DNA of 14,762 nt from the NCBI GenBank assembly GCA_007131945.1, contig SLPP01000155.1, positions 1 to 14,762 of the forward strand. The letters are read 5' to 3'. The notes below the pieces were generated by a model, which was not told the DNA's origin, did not search any database, and saw nothing but the letters and a program-made list of their open reading frames with translations. The position numbers and the translations under genes are program-made. The DNA comes from Paracoccaceae bacterium (GTDB taxonomy: Bacteria > Pseudomonadota > Alphaproteobacteria > Rhodobacterales > Rhodobacteraceae). Shown piece by piece: positions 13,321-14,762 of this stretch. Position 1 is the stretch's first letter, and each line of letters begins with the position of its first letter.

Positions 13321-14262
13321 ATGAACACGGCAAACCAGGAGCTGCGCGGCGAGGTGGCGGTGGACCCCTCCTTTGCGCAAGGCGCAGCCTTCGTCGAGGG
13401 GCAGTTCGTTCCGGTTGCCGAAGCGCGGATTCCGCTGCTGGACCGCGGATTCACGCGTTCGGACGCGACCTACGACGTCACACATGTCTGGAAGGGCTAC
13501 ATATTCCGGCTCGACGACTACCTGGATCGGTTCGAGCGCAATATGGCGGCCTTGCGGATGCAGCCGCCTCTCGGCCGAGAGGAGATCCGCGCGGCGCTGA
13601 TCGAATGCGTCCGCAGATCGGGACTGCGCGATGCCTATGTGCAGATGACGTGTACCCGCGGCGTGCCGCCGGGTGGCAGCCGCGATCCGCGAGTCTGCAA
13701 ACCGTGTTTCTACGCTTTCGCGGTTCCCTTCGTCTGGATTTCCGATCCGGCGCAGCAGAAGCGGGGGCTCAACCTCCATGTCAGCACCCGCCGACGCATT
13801 CCACCCGACTGCCTCGACCCGAGGATCAAGAATTTCCATTGGCTCGACATGACGATGGGGCAGTTCGAAGCGTTCGACGCCGGCTGCGATACCGAGGTGC
13901 TCACCGACGGCGAAGGAAACCTGACCGAAGGGCCCGGCTTCAACGTCTTTGTCGTCCAGCAGGGTCGGCTGATGACGCCGGCCGAGGGCGTGTTCGACGG
14001 GATGACACGCCGCACGGTGATCGAGCTCTGCCAGGAACTCGGGCTGCCGGTCGAGGAGACGGTCGTCCCTGTGGCAGGGTTGGCCACCGCCGACGAGGTC
14101 TTTCTCTCCAGCACGGCCGGTGGGATCATGCCCGTAACGCGGATCGAGGGGCGAGTTGTAGGCGACGGTACGCCCGGCCCGGTTACAGCGCTGCTCCAGG
14201 GCATATATTGGGAGCGGAAGGCCAACGGTTGGCATGGTGAGCCCATCGCCTATTGCAACTGA
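13321..14262 (+). CDS. Fold-type IV PLP aminotransferase, (R)-amine-transaminase-like
   Basis: A 313-residue class IV aminotransferase (the fold of branched-chain and D-amino-acid transaminases). The PLP lysine is Lys170 in DPRIKNFHW, the PLP-binding Glu203 lies in LTEGPGFNV, and the phosphate-binding loop is SSTAGGIMPVT (263-273). The N-terminal block LLDRGFTRSDATYDVTHVWK (39-58), the VQMTCTRG strand (107-114) and the NLTEG and TAGGIMPVT blocks closely follow the pattern known for (R)-selective amine:pyruvate transaminases, in which Arg or His precedes SD and YDV follows; branched-chain transaminases differ at these points. Amino donors such as chiral amines are therefore plausible, but D-amino-acid activity is not excluded. 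GGGAGAAG before ATG 13321 and the promoter at 13263-13291 support the start. It appears monocistronic and divergent from the glycosyltransferase fragment. Confidence 0.92.
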   Translation: MNTANQELRGEVAVDPSFAQGAAFVEGQFVPVAEARIPLLDRGFTRSDATYDVTHVWKGYIFRLDDYLDRFERNMAALRMQPPLGREEIRAALIECVRRSGLRDAYVQMTCTRGVPPGGSRDPRVCKPCFYAFAVPFVWISDPAQQKRGLNLHVSTRRRIPPDCLDPRIKNFHWLDMTMGQFEAFDAGCDTEVLTDGEGNLTEGPGFNVFVVQQGRLMTPAEGVFDGMTRRTVIELCQELGLPVEETVVPVAGLATADEVFLSSTAGGIMPVTRIEGRVVGDGTPGPVTALLQGIYWERKANGWHGEPIAYCN

Positions 14263-14291
14263 TTCAAGCGATTACACGGCATCGCGTCTGA

Positions 14292-14519
14292 GGGAGCAGT
14301 CAACGATCGATTTCGCGCCGTCCGTTTGCCGAGAAGCTGTCAGCCTGGCTGGCGGTGGAGGACCGGAAATCGCTAAACGATCGGCGCACCGCGAAGCGCG
14401 TGCATGCCAATCTCATGTGCTCGGATATGATGTCCACAACGAGCAGGTTGCTGTTTGTTGTGCCTGACAAGACGATCGTCAGCGCCCCGGTTCTCGGACT
14501 TGCTCTCGTCCCCCCGTGA
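14292..14519 (+). pseudogene. Remnant of an IS21-like transposase
   Basis: The open frame from 14292 to TGA 14517-14519 reads RRPFAEKLSAWLAVEDRKSL then NDRRTAKRVHANL. This resembles the segment after the N-terminal HTH of IstA-type IS21 transposases (pattern PFAxKLxAWLxxExxxSxxxRRTxKxxHAxL). It has no start codon at its 5' end; after HANL the similarity stops and the rest (to about 14517) reads as unrelated sequence. The catalytic DDE core is absent, so this is a decayed fragment of perhaps 35 recognisable codons. I rely on remembered family patterns, so the assignment is moderate. Confidence 0.45.
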
Positions 14520-14532
14520 CCGGAACATCGGT

Positions 14533-14682
14533 TTACTCATGTCTGGCACATGGCGGCCAGCCGCTACCCCTTCGAGGAGGAACTGCTGCACAGCTGATAG
14601 ACCCGGCTTCCTTCGCCTTCTGGATCGCGCCGCGCGACAGGCCGGCATGCGCGGCGTACTGCCGCTCGCTCAGCCCCTGCAT
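14533..14682 (-). pseudogene. Truncated phage-type HTH protein ('elements of external origin')
   Basis: A 49-codon frame starting MQGLSERQYAAHAGLSRG and continuing AIQKAKEAG. This is the N-terminal helix-turn-helix of small phage-associated DNA-binding proteins, often annotated 'elements of external origin' and similar to Nu1-type terminase small subunits, common in Rhodobacterales. Normal members go on with a segment like RLVLHADGSIDAAAS; here that is lost after residue 28 and replaced by SISCAAVPPRRG, ending at TAA. There is a stop four codons before the ATG and no clear ribosome site. A remnant of a prophage or similar element is likely. Confidence 0.5.
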
Positions 14683-14713
14683 GGCACGGCCTGATTATTG
14701 TTCTGAATCATTT

Positions 14714-14732
14714 GCTTATCGAGTTGATAAGC
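14714..14732. repeat. Inverted repeat GCTTATC-N5-GATAAGC
   Basis: Seven-base perfect arms around a 5-base spacer (GAGTT), in an A/T-rich patch 32 bp upstream of the phage-type HTH fragment, which reads leftward. Position and symmetry suit an operator of that HTH protein or another phage regulator. It does not match a dif site or the 3' end of a tRNA. From 14683 to the window end I see no gene. Confidence 0.35.
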
Positions 14733-14762
14733 CCGGCGACCGGAGCGAAGGTCCATCCCACA

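Noticed and set aside
12787..14235. 482-codon minus-strand frame
   Set aside because: Its upstream part is antisense to the transaminase. Only the last 99 codons (12787-13086) carry the glycosyltransferase signature, so only those are kept.
1..14762. CRISPR arrays, tRNA, rRNA and known riboswitches
   Set aside because: No regularly spaced repeats, no cloverleaf with CCA-type ends and no recognisable riboswitch core were seen by eye on either strand; a covariance-model scan was not possible.

Overview
The window is GC-rich, with the strong G/C third-position bias, GGAGG-type ribosome sites and occasional TTG starts typical of an alphaproteobacterium. The gene families (MarR/VOC/GST clusters, a class IV aminotransferase, a phage-type 'elements of external origin' HTH fragment) fit Rhodobacterales best. 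That placement is inference; there is no rRNA or other phylogenetic marker here.

Layout. 1-563: no gene I can defend. 564-1484 (-): exported alpha/beta hydrolase with a TTG start. 1715-2491 (-) and 2630-3253 (+): a divergent pair, a DUF899 thioredoxin-like protein and a TetR regulator, with a clear palindromic operator between them. 3376-8902 (-): a co-directional run of seven genes, transcribed in the order Tat-exported serine hydrolase, GST, VOC, VOC, tandem-DUF1428 protein, two-domain VOC interrupted by an amber codon, GST. 9075-9554 (+): a MarR regulator divergent from this run; a near-perfect 20-bp palindrome lies between them. 9751-10107 (-): a VOC gene lacking its 5' part. 10127-12655 (-): a CPA1/NhaP-type cation/proton antiporter with a C-terminal cyclic-nucleotide-binding-like domain. 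12787-13086 (-): the N-terminal fragment of a GT4 glycosyltransferase. 13321-14262 (+): a fold-type IV PLP transaminase resembling (R)-selective amine transaminases, with its own promoter. 14292-14762: remnants of an IS21-like transposase and a phage-type HTH protein.

How it fits together. Most of 1.7-9.6 kb looks like a small-molecule detoxification or stress module: two GSTs, several VOC/PhnB-like proteins, DUF1428, DUF899 and a penicillin-binding-protein-like hydrolase, under two local repressors (MarR and TetR). Substrates cannot be read from sequence. The right half shows turnover: the antiporter sits between a gene that lost its 3' end and one that lost its 5' end, and the right edge holds mobile-element debris. 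The most checkable oddities are the in-frame TAG in the two-domain VOC gene, the MarR and TetR operators, and the truncated genes around the antiporter.
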